Both the position numbers and the translations under genes were made by a program. A DNA stretch of 64,000 nucleotides, from NCBI GenBank assembly GCA_001687465.1, contig LVLI01001229.1:1-64000 (forward strand), written 5' to 3'. The notes beneath the pieces were generated by a model. It was not told the origin of the DNA. It saw nothing but the letters and a program-made list of their open reading frames with translations, and made no database searches. Positions within the stretch are counted from its first letter, which is position 1. Each line of letters opens with the position of its first letter. Shown piece by piece: positions 43,971 through 55,700 of this stretch. The DNA comes from Halocafeteria seosinensis. Taxonomy: Eukaryota > Sar > Bigyra > Bicosoecida.

Positions 43971-45408
43971 ACGGCTCTTAAAAACTGCATACTATTGCGA
44001 TAAGTATATAGAAAATGTACAACTAGAGTTGGGTTGAATGTTACCATACATCGCCGGACCGTGCTTCCAGAGTTGAAGTGTTCCAGACGCACAAACCTAC
44101 AGATAATAGTTACGAAGCTCGTATATATCATTGCTAGGGGAATTTACTTACTGCATAACATATGAATCCTCGATTATCCTCGAAATCGGTTGTTTATAAA
44201 TTTCGCTTCCTCCAGCTCCGGGTATCATTTTGATGAATTGCAGCCTTGCGAGAAATGGAGTTGTGGGCGTTCGCATGGGAGTTGCCGGCTAGTTGTGGAA
44301 CAAACGATACATCATTATAATGTTCCACCTATGTGCATAACGTAGTATACGATCTTACCTGCCTGTATTCCCACTAGATTGTTTAATACAATGCTGGTGT
44401 ACCTCGTTCGCAGCTGCACTGCAGCAGCTTCCCCATACACCTAGGGTACGCAAATTGAATATCGCTCGCTTCACATGCCTGGCAAGAACGGGATCGCAGA
44501 AAGTATGTGATGTCGCACTTCGGATCTATGCTACAGCGGACGACAGCATATCAGGCTGCATCCACGGTCCTCGACACGTCATTGCCTGGACTTCGAATTT
44601 TCGAGGCAAACCAGCAACAAATAACCAATCCACACATAATCCTCAACCCGCTGGGAGGGGTGTATTTGCACTCAATATAGCTATGAGAATGTGTCCCTTT
44701 CTCATAATCCCCTTATTCACTTCGCTACAACACCGTACGACTTCCGGGGTTATTCTCCAGCAAAACCATTCCCCCGATTCCCTCGGCGACTCGTCCGTAG
44801 GGGTATACGAGCTACTCTTGTATACGGCCGGGTTGACTTACTGCGAGTTTCCCTTTGCTCCGAATGTGATGCTAACTTTCTAATCTGTTGGAATTGGGAA
44901 AAGCCTCGCACACTCACGATATCCTCAGTCTCCCCCTACGGGTCCCGAAGCGTTTTTGTTCCCCGACTGAAACCCTTCGTAAATTCTTCAACCGGATTCC
45001 ATAACCTGTTGGAACAACTCAAACCAGGACGTCCCGGCACTTGGTGCGTTGTAATATTTACTGTGTACGCGAATTGTTAAGGCGTTTCAGTACATTACAG
45101 GGCATTTTCGGGGCCATTGTTCATGGACTGCACAGGAACTCGTCTTACGGGTCGTGTTTGATTGCATAGCACCAAGAGATTGTGTGGGACGTGTCGGCGG
45201 GAAGTCTCTCGACATTCGCCATCGCTATTCTCTACTGAGGCCATAAGAAAGTTGCCCTCTCCAGAAATCTTCGTCTCTGTACTTTGTAGGAATTCTGCGT
45301 TGGGAGACTACTGTTAGTTGATATATCCGTCATAAACGTAAACCTATTCCTAAGAGCCGGTCGGGAAGGAGTTTCTTTCGGTTCCGGTCCGTGCAAGGTT
45401 TCCAGATT
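43971..45408. other. Spacer with diverged upstream repeats
   Basis: No gene supported. A 142-residue frame at 44455-44883 has no motif. Around 44403-44430 there is CGTTCGCAGCTGCACTGCAG, nearly repeated at about 51825 in the next spacer, and weaker matching continues for a few hundred bases. The upstream element at 44929-45003 is listed separately. Confidence 0.45.
44929..45003 (+). promoter_or_regulatory. T/C-rich element shared upstream of three cluster genes, copy A
   Basis: Contains GCGTTTTTGTTCCCC and, about 25 bases later, ATTCTTCAACCGG. Closely similar arrangements lie at 52165-52285 and 58688-58752, each about 400-550 bp before the start of a cluster gene. It may be a promoter element or simply co-duplicated flanking DNA. 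Confidence 0.4.
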
Positions 45409-48400
45409 ATGACGGGGGAAACTGAAAACCGAGACAGGAATAGCTGTCAGCTGCGAACGGTGTCTGCAGCAAGTCCCGAATCCAGGCATTTTGGCGTTGG
45501 ACTGGCAGACAGGCGCACTCGTGGACCTACAGCCTTTTCTCCATACCGCCAACTTACTCCAGGTAATCAACAAGGGGCAAGGGTGCTACACTTCATCGCA
45601 CACGTCGGTACCTTTTGCCTCGTAGTTGTATTTCTAAGAGCGAGCAGAGTAACTGCTGTATCCCTGAGATCGGACGTATTGGATGGTGCAGAACTTTGCA
45701 TCGAATATAACTCATCAGAATACCGTTTCGAGCAACTGTGCGATATCCCATGGGAAAGTCGTGGATATCAGCAAGACGACTATATTGAATTGCATACCTC
45801 GGAAGTGTTTGATGGCCGCAATCATGTGGTAGACCTATCTGGCATGACTGACTTCGAGGGCATTTTTCGCGTTAATAATGTCAATAGTTATGAGGAAGCT
45901 CCCCTAATTGAAAACGTCGACACCATCAATGGCAAGACCACAACGGATGGTGGATTCATCCTGCAGACACGGCAACAGTTCTTTCGAGTTCACAACTGTA
46001 GCTCAGCGGGAGAAATCGGAGGGGAAAAGAGCGGTGGAATTGCCGGCGCGTTTCCTGGCGAGAACAATGGCAAAGCAATCATCGATAACTGCCGCAGTAC
46101 GGGCGACATTACAAACATCGGCGCTGGTGGTATCGTGGGGAAACGCGCGGGCCACTCAGGAGGCGTCGCCAATGTTACCAGATGCTCTTCATCGGGAGAC
46201 TTTGTTGCCGACGGGCGTTGGTCTGGTGGTATTGCTGGTGCGGAGGTAGGAATGGGCGGACTTGCTGAAATTCACTTTTGCTTTTCTACAGGAGACAGCG
46301 TGGTGAACGCAATAGGCGGAATCTGCGGTGGTGCTGCTGGGGAAGGCGATGGTTCTGTCTATGTGACACATTGCCATTCCACAGGACAGCTTGGCGGAAA
46401 AGGAAACGGTGGTATTGTAGGAAGTGGGGCCGGAATGGAAGGTGCTTACGTCTACGTATCTCAATGTTTCTCTCGAGGGAACATTAGTGGAACTGAGAGT
46501 GGAGGTATAGCTGGTAGTGATGCCGCTGAGGCCGGTTTCGCTGGAGACAGTTTGTTGGAAATACATGATTCGTATTCTACAGGTACGGTAGGTTCACAGA
46601 GCACCGAATCAGGGGGTATCTGTGGGTCCACTGCAGGAGAAGGAGGGGGTACTGTGCGCATCAGAAATGTATATATGCTCTCCAGTCCTCCACAAGGAAG
46701 AGCATACATGATTGGGAGTATACACGCAGATGCAAACGAAATAGAAATCAGTTATTCGGTGCATAATGACAGCCTAGATTTGGGTCTCGTAGAGGTTAAT
46801 TCCGGTGACAGTAACACATTCAAACATCAAGGGAATTCGGGTAAACTGGTTGACATACAAGGCCAACTATATCATTCTAATGGAACCCGGATCTGGTCGA
46901 CTGAACTATGGAGTATTTCCAAGGCAGATCCGGATAACTATCCAAAACTACGATTCCAAATTACCGGCAACAGCATCGGTGAGCCACGCACCTACGGGTC
47001 TACTCCCACTCCAAGTCCAACTCCTAGCGTCACGTCTACCGTCACTCCGACACCAACGAGCGTGACCAATGCCACGCAATTCCTTATTGACACTCTTGAT
47101 ACATTGGAGGAGGGTTATGACTTCGCGGTGAACGATGAAACTACAACAGAGGATTTCATTGGTTTTTTGCCCCGTATTGCTGGATCCAGCGCGCTGACGA
47201 CTTCTGTGGGAGAACGCGTGTTGGATTTACTTAGCCGTGTGTTGGCAAATAACTTTGACAAAGACACTGATCAATTCCGGTACAGTGATAGCCTCGCAAG
47301 TAAAGCTGTTACAGTGGTATCGCTAGTACTTTTTAATGACATAGAGAAGAAAGCGTCTCATTTTGCCTCGGCGGAATTAGCATTGCAACTCACGTCTCGG
47401 TCCCAACTGGTCGCTCGAGTTGCTGGCTCGCCTACAAAGAGCGCAAGCACGTTGTTCAATGAGCTTTCTACCTTCTGTAACCAGACATTCTTTGGCATCG
47501 TATTTGGCCGACGTATTGCCAGTTCTGGGGATATCGAAATTAGCCCTGCTGGGAGCGAACACGGAATTGGGATAAGTGCTGTGGAGTTCGAGGATTGTGA
47601 CCAAACTCCAACGTTTACAACCAGCTTAGACAGGACGAAACCCTCAATTTCGCGTGGGAATGTGCAAACTCCTTTATTTAGCAATGTGGAAGAGGCGGAC
47701 GTTGTGGCTGAAGAATACGTATATCCACCCGCCCCCGTATTTCAAGGGCCAGCGATCGAAGCTGCCGCAGCAGATTCAAATATAGCTCAACATCTTGTCT
47801 CTTTACTTGATGAGCACATCAAATCTATATTGCCCAATGGCGACGTATTCAGAAACGGAAGTAGTGGTATCAGCCTGAAAGAAAGCCAGGGGCTCCCCAG
47901 GAATCGTCGGCAACTGCCCGATGAGGTGATTGGCCCAATAGAGACTCACAAACTGCCCCGTCAGATTGCATCAAAAACGCTGCGCGTTTCAGGGTTTGCG
48001 ACAGGTCTTAACGAACCACAAGCCCTTGACATCGCCAGCCCCGTCAACATAACGCTGGCGCTCTATCCGGAGCTAGATCCGATCTCTTTGACTAGCGCTC
48101 CCGAGGTCACGAGGCTATCGTCTGGCGAAATGAACCTCTTATCTCGTACTGGAACTTGCCCAAAGAGTTCTAAAGGGAACTCATCGTCCTTCACCATAGA
48201 GTGTACGGATCTCCTTTCTGGTAATTCTAAGGACATCACGATTGAATGCGATCCTCAGCAAGCGGGAGCTAGCGTTGAGGTCTTTTGCTCGCAGTCAGTT
48301 ATAATCCCGGTCCTGTTGCACTCACCGAATGCTTCCTCATATTGGAGCGATGATAGTATAACAACGGGTAGCATGCAATTTGACGGTCGAAAAATTGCAG

Positions 48401-50877
48401 GAGAAACAAAAGATTTAGGAGCGTTTTCTTCCAGTTTGCTGACAGTGGAAACATTGACAATGGGGAAACTTCTTACCCCCTCCCCATTCCCAACATCTAC
48501 GCCCACTGCGACGGCGACACACACCACCACGGGAACTCCAAGTGTAACCCCCACACCGTTTAGTACGACCAGTACCCCATCAACAACACCGAGCAAGTCT
48601 ATGGGTGCATTTCCTAGCAGTACCCGTACAGCGACTGTGACACCAAGCAACATCTCAGCGCCTACCATCGTGGATGGTCCCCGAATGGACTCACTGGAAT
48701 CCTTCATGACTATTTCATTTGATGTAGCGACGAATCGCGGTGGGAAGGACGTAGTGTTTGATTGCCTGGATTTGCTTTACTCGGAGCTCGGGAGGAAGGC
48801 TGCAGTGTTCAGTGAATGCTATTGGGCCAGTGATACAGAGCTATACATAGAACTACAGTCGCCCGAGTTGACTCGCCAGGAGTTTGGTAAATCGATCACC
48901 GTAGGAAGCAAAATAACGCTTATTGGGGGATTGATTCAACGCCAGGAACCATCCGCGGCCCATCCGTGGGCAAATTTAACTGTTGCTCCCAGCGAGTCGC
49001 TCCCCTCAGTAGACTTTGACGTCTCGTACTCAGAGATACTTAATATATGTGAAGACTTGGAGGTTAGAGTCACGTATGCTCTTGGAGATAGCCGCTCCAC
49101 AGACATTCTTTGGACATGGATGCTACAATCTGTGGTTACTAAGATTGGAACTGATATTACTACTTCCGATACTACGGCGGAGATACGTTCTGCAGTGGAT
49201 TCGGCAAATGCTGGGAACCGTGATTCCATCTTCGTCGGGAAACTGGGTTTGCCAAAGGAAGTGACGGTTAGGTTACTTTTAAGAGGGGAAAATGTGTACG
49301 GAAGCTTCAAAGAAAAGAACATTAGGATAGGAATTGAGGGACAGTATGCTCCTTCAATAGAATTCCATGAAGAGCCTGGAGGCTCCATCGAGAGTGCTGA
49401 AGAGGCAGTGTTCCGATTATCCTCATCACTGAAGGCATGTGTGCTCTCCAATGTGGGCGACCCATCAGATTTCACCTTTAGTTATCAGTGGTCCGTATTC
49501 AATCCTGTTGCAGAGAAATTGGATATTTCGGCATTCTCAACTCCCGATCCTCGGAGGTTGGTCATCCCTGCATCATCTCTTCTTCCGTTCGTCGATCCGT
49601 ATTTTATTTTTGTGAATGTAACTGCGGAGTCTCATCAGCGGCGACTAGCAGGCTCTAGAGCCATGACTCTGACCGTGTCACCCAGTTCTGTGGTTGCCTC
49701 TATAGAAGGGGGTAGTCGCGCTGCCGACGTAGCCTCAAAACTGGTGCTAAATGCCGTCAACAGTAGGAGTCCAGACGAAGAGTTGAAGAATCTTCCATCT
49801 AGTTGGGTATTTGGGAAGCGACTCTCGTGGAAGTGCGAGACAAAGGGCATTAACTGCACTGACTTCCTCATCAATGCTGAGTCCACCAAGGTCGGACAAA
49901 CACTGGAAATCCAACCAGACAATCTGCAAAATTTAAAAGCTCAAATTAGCCCAGATCGAGAGCTTCCAGTGCATTTCACTGTGTCGGTCAGCCTGGACCT
50001 GGATCGTGGAGCTAGTTCTATCTTTCACTCAGAAGACTCCAAGACTGTTACTATTACTCTGTTGGAGGCAGTAGTACCCACTGTCTTTTCTGAGAACTTC
50101 CACCCTAGCGAGGCAGAAAGAACCACTGTAGGGGATCACTCGTATTTCACAATCAACCCTGGATCAGAAGTGTGGATAAAGGCTCGCATAAACGAGTCTT
50201 CGGATACGACTGGCCGGTGGACACTTGTGGACGAGGATGCCTTGTCGTTAGATAGTATAATCGACACGCCCAGTGTTTCATCCAAGCAGTTGGTTATACG
50301 GCCAAATCAGCTGTTTCAGGCGAACCAATATCTTTTCCAGTATCGCAGTCAATTTGGGAATGGTTTCGACGACGATTGGGCTTCCGGATTTGCCGCATTT
50401 CGGGTGAAAGTGAATCAACCACCACGAGGAGGCCGGTTACTGATTAGTCCTTCTCCTTCAAGAGGGATTGTTGGCGATGTGGACGAAGTCCAGCTCATGG
50501 CTCGGGAATGGAAAGATAAGGATACTCCATTGCTCTATTCGTTTAGCGTGGGTTCTAGTGGGACCTTTATTCACAGTAAAACGCTTCGCTCTGCGAAGGA
50601 GCATCCAGAGATATCCTCCACCCTTCCTACTCCTCGCCGTGGCCACTCACTGTGGATATTTTTGGAGGTTCAAGACTCTTTAGGAGCTTCGGAGGTTTAT
50701 TCGCGTCAGATTTCCATTAACCGCCCATCAACCACCCAACTCGAAGAGGCTGTTGAAAGAAACCGGAAGAAAACGCGTGAATGCAGGAAGAGGAAGGATG
50801 CAAATTGCGCCGCTCGCGCTGCCCGAGAAGCAATGCGTGCAAAAAACCAGGATCTATTCATGCGGAGCTTTGATTGA
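45409..50877 (+). CDS. Large secreted GLUG plus REJ-domain modular protein
   Basis: 1822 residues from the first ATG at 45409. A hydrophobic segment (residues about 62-80) precedes the cap module (S-L-R-S). Seven GLUG-like repeats follow (about 205-450), then the C-terminal cap (D-I-Q-G-Q-L-Y, L-R-F-Q-I), a Thr/Pro linker, and a helical block starting F-L-I-D-T-L-D (about 557-760). Next is a beta-rich block ending W-S-D-D-S and L-G-A-F-S-S-S-L-L, whose end recalls a GAIN/GPS domain but without the usual cysteines, then a second Thr/Pro linker. From residue about 1085 comes a domain with S-F-D-V-A-T-N-R-G-G and C-Y-W, common before REJ domains in algal and protist proteins, then a REJ-like block with N-Q-P-P-R-G-G and D-x-D-T-P-L-L-Y. 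It ends in a basic C-A-A-R-A-A-R tail. REJ domains occur in polycystin-1 relatives, but here no membrane domain follows. A role in extracellular recognition is inference. Confidence 0.87.
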   Translation: MTGETENRDRNSCQLRTVSAASPESRHFGVGLADRRTRGPTAFSPYRQLTPGNQQGARVLHFIAHVGTFCLVVVFLRASRVTAVSLRSDVLDGAELCIEYNSSEYRFEQLCDIPWESRGYQQDDYIELHTSEVFDGRNHVVDLSGMTDFEGIFRVNNVNSYEEAPLIENVDTINGKTTTDGGFILQTRQQFFRVHNCSSAGEIGGEKSGGIAGAFPGENNGKAIIDNCRSTGDITNIGAGGIVGKRAGHSGGVANVTRCSSSGDFVADGRWSGGIAGAEVGMGGLAEIHFCFSTGDSVVNAIGGICGGAAGEGDGSVYVTHCHSTGQLGGKGNGGIVGSGAGMEGAYVYVSQCFSRGNISGTESGGIAGSDAAEAGFAGDSLLEIHDSYSTGTVGSQSTESGGICGSTAGEGGGTVRIRNVYMLSSPPQGRAYMIGSIHADANEIEISYSVHNDSLDLGLVEVNSGDSNTFKHQGNSGKLVDIQGQLYHSNGTRIWSTELWSISKADPDNYPKLRFQITGNSIGEPRTYGSTPTPSPTPSVTSTVTPTPTSVTNATQFLIDTLDTLEEGYDFAVNDETTTEDFIGFLPRIAGSSALTTSVGERVLDLLSRVLANNFDKDTDQFRYSDSLASKAVTVVSLVLFNDIEKKASHFASAELALQLTSRSQLVARVAGSPTKSASTLFNELSTFCNQTFFGIVFGRRIASSGDIEISPAGSEHGIGISAVEFEDCDQTPTFTTSLDRTKPSISRGNVQTPLFSNVEEADVVAEEYVYPPAPVFQGPAIEAAAADSNIAQHLVSLLDEHIKSILPNGDVFRNGSSGISLKESQGLPRNRRQLPDEVIGPIETHKLPRQIASKTLRVSGFATGLNEPQALDIASPVNITLALYPELDPISLTSAPEVTRLSSGEMNLLSRTGTCPKSSKGNSSSFTIECTDLLSGNSKDITIECDPQQAGASVEVFCSQSVIIPVLLHSPNASSYWSDDSITTGSMQFDGRKIAGETKDLGAFSSSLLTVETLTMGKLLTPSPFPTSTPTATATHTTTGTPSVTPTPFSTTSTPSTTPSKSMGAFPSSTRTATVTPSNISAPTIVDGPRMDSLESFMTISFDVATNRGGKDVVFDCLDLLYSELGRKAAVFSECYWASDTELYIELQSPELTRQEFGKSITVGSKITLIGGLIQRQEPSAAHPWANLTVAPSESLPSVDFDVSYSEILNICEDLEVRVTYALGDSRSTDILWTWMLQSVVTKIGTDITTSDTTAEIRSAVDSANAGNRDSIFVGKLGLPKEVTVRLLLRGENVYGSFKEKNIRIGIEGQYAPSIEFHEEPGGSIESAEEAVFRLSSSLKACVLSNVGDPSDFTFSYQWSVFNPVAEKLDISAFSTPDPRRLVIPASSLLPFVDPYFIFVNVTAESHQRRLAGSRAMTLTVSPSSVVASIEGGSRAADVASKLVLNAVNSRSPDEELKNLPSSWVFGKRLSWKCETKGINCTDFLINAESTKVGQTLEIQPDNLQNLKAQISPDRELPVHFTVSVSLDLDRGASSIFHSEDSKTVTITLLEAVVPTVFSENFHPSEAERTTVGDHSYFTINPGSEVWIKARINESSDTTGRWTLVDEDALSLDSIIDTPSVSSKQLVIRPNQLFQANQYLFQYRSQFGNGFDDDWASGFAAFRVKVNQPPRGGRLLISPSPSRGIVGDVDEVQLMAREWKDKDTPLLYSFSVGSSGTFIHSKTLRSAKEHPEISSTLPTPRRGHSLWIFLEVQDSLGASEVYSRQISINRPSTTQLEEAVERNRKKTRECRKRKDANCAARAAREAMRAKNQDLFMRSFD

Positions 50878-52718
50878 TTTACTCCGTCCGAGCATACCGA
50901 AGTGGAATTGAGAATTTATCTTTTACGGACTATTGTATACAGCAAGAGCACTTTTAGCGACACGAGCATAAACTATCAGGTGCGACAAGCACTTCACTTA
51001 CAACTCGACGGGACCGCTACTGTGGATAGCTCTGTAACAGGAATGAAAGCAACGTATGCAATTCCTTTTGCGAAAGAGGATAAACAAGCATAGAATCCAA
51101 CGACATTTTCATAGCACTGCACTTGACGATCATACATACCTAGCAGTGCGACGCTACTACTCGCAAACACCCTATCCCGTTGCACTACACCAATCTTGCA
51201 CTCCATTCATACACTCGTGTTGCATGTTGCTAACACTTGATACACTTACCATATGCCTCCATGGTTATGAAAGGAGGGAATTCGTGGACAGTAGGGCATA
51301 AATTGCCAAGCCACGAGTCGACGGGTCGCCATTGGAGAATGGAGCTGCTATTCGTAGACCCCTGTAGCCGATTAGTCTTACGGGATAAATCAACACCAGT
51401 TAGATGATTCAGCTAATAACATGCGATCCACAATAAGAAAATCAGAAAGGGGTGGACAAAAGTTGCTGGTGCCCATTTCGGTCGGTCAAGACTCACTGTG
51501 AGTCGGGATGCAAGGATGCATGAGGTGAGCGAACGTCAAATAATTCAGCGCCTACCTGTGATTCTACACTATCAAGCGTTGGGTAGGGTACAGTACATGT
51601 CATGTACTGCGGCGGGTACAGATGTAGCCACCCCACGAGACCTCCACGCCTCGCCTCCTTGGAACTTTCAGGGTGTGCGAAGGATCTTCCTTTCACTCCG
51701 TCTTTCACTCCGTACGGTATGTGTACTTAGGAAAGTAGACAATCTTCCAATAGGCAGACTTACTTTAGTTTAATGTCTCCTCTCTATCCAGTTCGCTGTT
51801 CTGCGCTGCTGACAACTCAACACGTTCGCAACTGCACTGCAGCAGCATTCGTTGTTGGCTTACAACCACGTTTCCTATTCCTGATGAAAATGCATACCAA
51901 GACATTGCAATGTGATGCTATGGAAGCGTTCCATGTCAGTTGAAGGCGATGCGGTCGGCTGCATCGATCCTTGACGACCTTGACTCGCGCGAATGCTTCC
52001 GTCCTCCGAGTTTTCAGAGCGGATCAATCAGCAAGCACAGACCAATCCGTATCCTTTTGACAACCTCCTAAACTATCCGTCTATGAGGATGATGCTTTCG
52101 TCTACCTTCGTCCTCTATGGACTCCGTGGTAGCGCGAGGTGCATACACTGTTAGGCTTCAACCATTTTTGTTCCCTTTTCGGGCCCCTCGCTTGATTCCT
52201 CGGCCCGTGTACAGAGGACCGCCAGTTTGCCGGATGGATTTTTGTTCCCTCGGGAAGTCCCTTTCCGGATTCCTGAATCGGTCGCTTACACATGAATTTG
52301 TGAAATTTACCATGAGTCGTCGCAATTACGCTTCTACAGTCGTATATTCAAGAGTTGACTGTGGGAATACTGTGTCTACACTGTATACACAGCACGAAAA
52401 TTAAGTTTCTCGTTCATCTTACCTCGTCCTTTGACGAACGTGCTGGGAGTCCGCCAACGCTGTCCAGTCGCCTTTTCCACAGCCACACCGACAAGCGACA
52501 ATAGCTTACGTAAACTGGAGCTGTAGCAAGACAGACTAGCTTCACTTGGTGAGCGATTAAATTTTACTCGTACATGTCCAGCACTCAAGTGCCGGCGTAT
52601 ATACAAGGTGTAGTTCATTATTCAAGTCGATCGAGAAACCAAGAAGAGCCGGCGAACGCCACTTCGCGCGTTTCTTTTCCCCGTGTTGACTCGCAACACC
52701 GTTACCAGCTGCGATACA
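50878..52718. other. Spacer between the two REJ genes
   Basis: No gene supported. Includes a near-palindrome GACTCACTGTGAGTC at about 51489, echoed imperfectly at about 58315 after the second REJ gene. It also has CGTTCGCAACTGCACTGCAG at about 51825, resembling the spacer at 44403, and the shared upstream element at 52165-52285. Confidence 0.4.
52165..52285 (+). promoter_or_regulatory. T/C-rich upstream element, copy B (internally duplicated)
   Basis: The core ATTTTTGTTCCC occurs twice, at about 52168 and 52233, each followed 20-25 bases later by GATTCCT. The second matches copy A and copy C best. It lies about 430-550 bp before the ATG at 52719. Confidence 0.4.
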
Positions 52719-55700
52719 ATGGAAAGAAGTGTCGCGACGTCAATTGAGACCGGTAGGCCATGTAAGATCACTTCGACGTTTGCTGAAGTCGGGAAAATGC
52801 GTTCCTGGGCTCTTGCGGTACAGGAACCAACCTCGTTGGGAAGCAAAACTTCCATGATGGGATGGTCCACTTTGCTTCTCACACTAGTCTTTTTTGGTTC
52901 AATACCAATTGGGGCGAACAATTTACGAACTCGTATAGAAGACGGGGATGAATCGTGTATTGCTTACTATTTGAGTGAAAAGCACTTCCAGCAACTACTG
53001 GATAATCCTTGGAAAGATCTACCAGTAGGACATGTAGCCTGTGATTCGATATCATTGGTACATCTGTTGATCCACTTATTCACTCTGTTGGGCGCAGCGC
53101 AGTTAGTTAATACCTTGTTCACCAGTCAAGGCAACCACTATTACCACCAGTTTTCGTCAAAGAATGATTTCCAAATAAATGGACTCGGGATAGAATCTGG
53201 CGAAGTATGCTGGAAAGGAGCGGTCAGTCAGGAAATTGATCTGCTTCGTTTGGGCAGCAAGAAGTTGGCACGACGTCAAGTCCACTTACATTCCACAGGG
53301 AGTATCATGCGAATCCTTCTGTGCCTTATCTCTACATGCGCATTGGTATGGAATGGCACTGAAGCAGCTGATTTGCGAGAGAATATCCGTGCTGGGAACG
53401 AATCTTGCTTTCAGTACTTCCCGAGGGACAATCTCTTTCGCATGAGCTGTACTGCCCTCAATTGGACCGACCATGGATACGATGGTAACACTCACATCTC
53501 GCTGGATGCCAACGAAGTATTTGATGGTGGTGGAGGTGAAGGAAATATCATTGAGTTAAAGAACCTTAGGCAAGGCTTTTATGGCTTGGTTAAGGTTATT
53601 AATGATGGAAATAACATTACATCCTTGGATGAAGCTCCTTTGATTCGGAATGTTCACGTCAAGAATGGGAATACTGCAGACAATGGTGGCTTTATTGTTC
53701 GAAGAAACCAAAAATATTTTATCGTGGATTCATGTAGCTCAACAGGCAAAATCACTAATGAGGCTGGTGGTATATGTGGTCAGTTTGCGGGGGAAAACGG
53801 AGGCAACATCCAGATGTTGAATTCCCGCTCTACAGGGACACTACAGGGTTTTGTAGCAGGTGGTATCACAGGAACAGATGCAGGATACAATAATGGAACT
53901 GTTAATATCACCCAGTGCTATTCCACTGGGGCGATTGAAGGAGAGTTGGCAGGTGGCATCTGTGGATGGGGTGCTGGTACTACGAATGGTCATGTGTATA
54001 TCACGCAATCGTATTCCACAGGAACTATTCATGGGGACGACAGTGGTGGTATCACGGGGGATCCTACAGCAGATGATAATGGTGAAGTATACATTAGAGA
54101 TTGTTATACGCGCGGAAATATTGAGGGTGATAGAGCAGGAGGGATTACAGGGGGAGGAACCTTGGGAGCACCAGGCGCTCTGTACATAACGAATACATAT
54201 GCTTCCGGTATTGTCCATGATCCAAATGGCGGTGGAATCATTGGACATATACATGATGGCGCAAGTGGCGTTATCAACGTGCAATATTCGGTGTATAATG
54301 GCTCAGAGGGGGCTGCTATGGTAGGCCTCGACAACTCTCCAGCGGGTGTTTTGAATCACACCGGTAATTCCGACACTTTGGATGACATACGAGGTCAACT
54401 GTATTATTACGACGGCGTTCAGCAATGGGGTAACGACACCTGGGCTCTCAATGGCACCAATACGTTGCCTATTTTGCGCTTTCAGCTGAGGAGTATGTCG
54501 AACTCTACTAAAACGGAGGATGATGACATTTCATTTCCAATGCGTACGCCTACGGTGACCCCGACACACACCACCACGGCAACTCCAAGTGTAACTCCCA
54601 CACCGTGTAGTACGACCAGTACCCCGTCAACAACACCAAACTTGGAGGCGGTTACCCCCACGCCTACCTTAACCCCTACATCGACGGAGACGCCCGATTT
54701 GCGGGAGAATATCCGTGCTGGGAAGGAAGCTTGTTTCCAGTATTTTCCGACCGAGGATCTCTTTCGCATGAGCTGTACTGTCCTCGATTGGGCCGACCAT
54801 GGATACAATGGTAACACCCACATCTCGCTGGATGGCAACGAAGTATTTGATGGCGGAGGTGGTGAGGGAAATATCATTGAGTTAAAGAACCTTAGGCAAG
54901 GCTTCCATGGATTGGTTAAGGTTATTGATGATGGAAATAACATTACATCCTTGGATGAAGCTCCCTTGATTCGGAATGTTCACGTCAAGAATGGGGATAC
55001 TGCCGAAGACGGTGGATTTATTGTTCGAGAAAAGCAAAAATATTTTATCGTGGATTCATGTAGCTCAACAGGCAAAATCACTAGTGACTGGGCTGGTGGT
55101 ATGTGTGGTCCGTTTGCGGGGGAAAACGGAGGCCACATTAAGATATCAAATTCCCACTCTACAGGGACAATACAGGGTTTTGTAGCAGGTGGTATCACAG
55201 GAACAGTTGCAGGATACAAAAATGGAACTGTTAATATAACCCAATGTTACTCCACTGGGGGAATTGAACGCCAATGGGCAGGTGGTATCTGTGGAGGAGC
55301 GGCTGGGTATAATCGTGGTCATGTGTATATTACACAATCTTATTCCACAGGAACAATTCGTGGGGACGACAGTGGTGGTATTACTGGAGATGCTACAGCA
55401 TATAGTAATGGTGAAGTATACATTAGAGGTTGTTATACGCGAGGAAATATTGAGGGTGACAGAGCAGGAGGAATTACAGGGGCAAACACAGGGGGCTGGA
55501 CTGGAGCAGCAGCAGGCAATGTATCCATAATGAATACATATGCTTCCGGTATTGTCCATGATCCGAATGGTGGTGGAATCATTGGAGAAATTCCTTCTGA
55601 CGCGAGTGGTGCTATCAACGTAAAATATTCGGTGTATAATGGCTCAGAGGGGGCTGCTATGGTAGGCGTCGACAACTCTCCAGCGGGTGTTTTGAACCAC

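Noticed and set aside
44455-44883. 142-residue plus-strand frame in a spacer
   Set aside because: No domain, signal peptide or family module. The corresponding diverged spacer near 51.8-52.3 kb does not preserve this frame.
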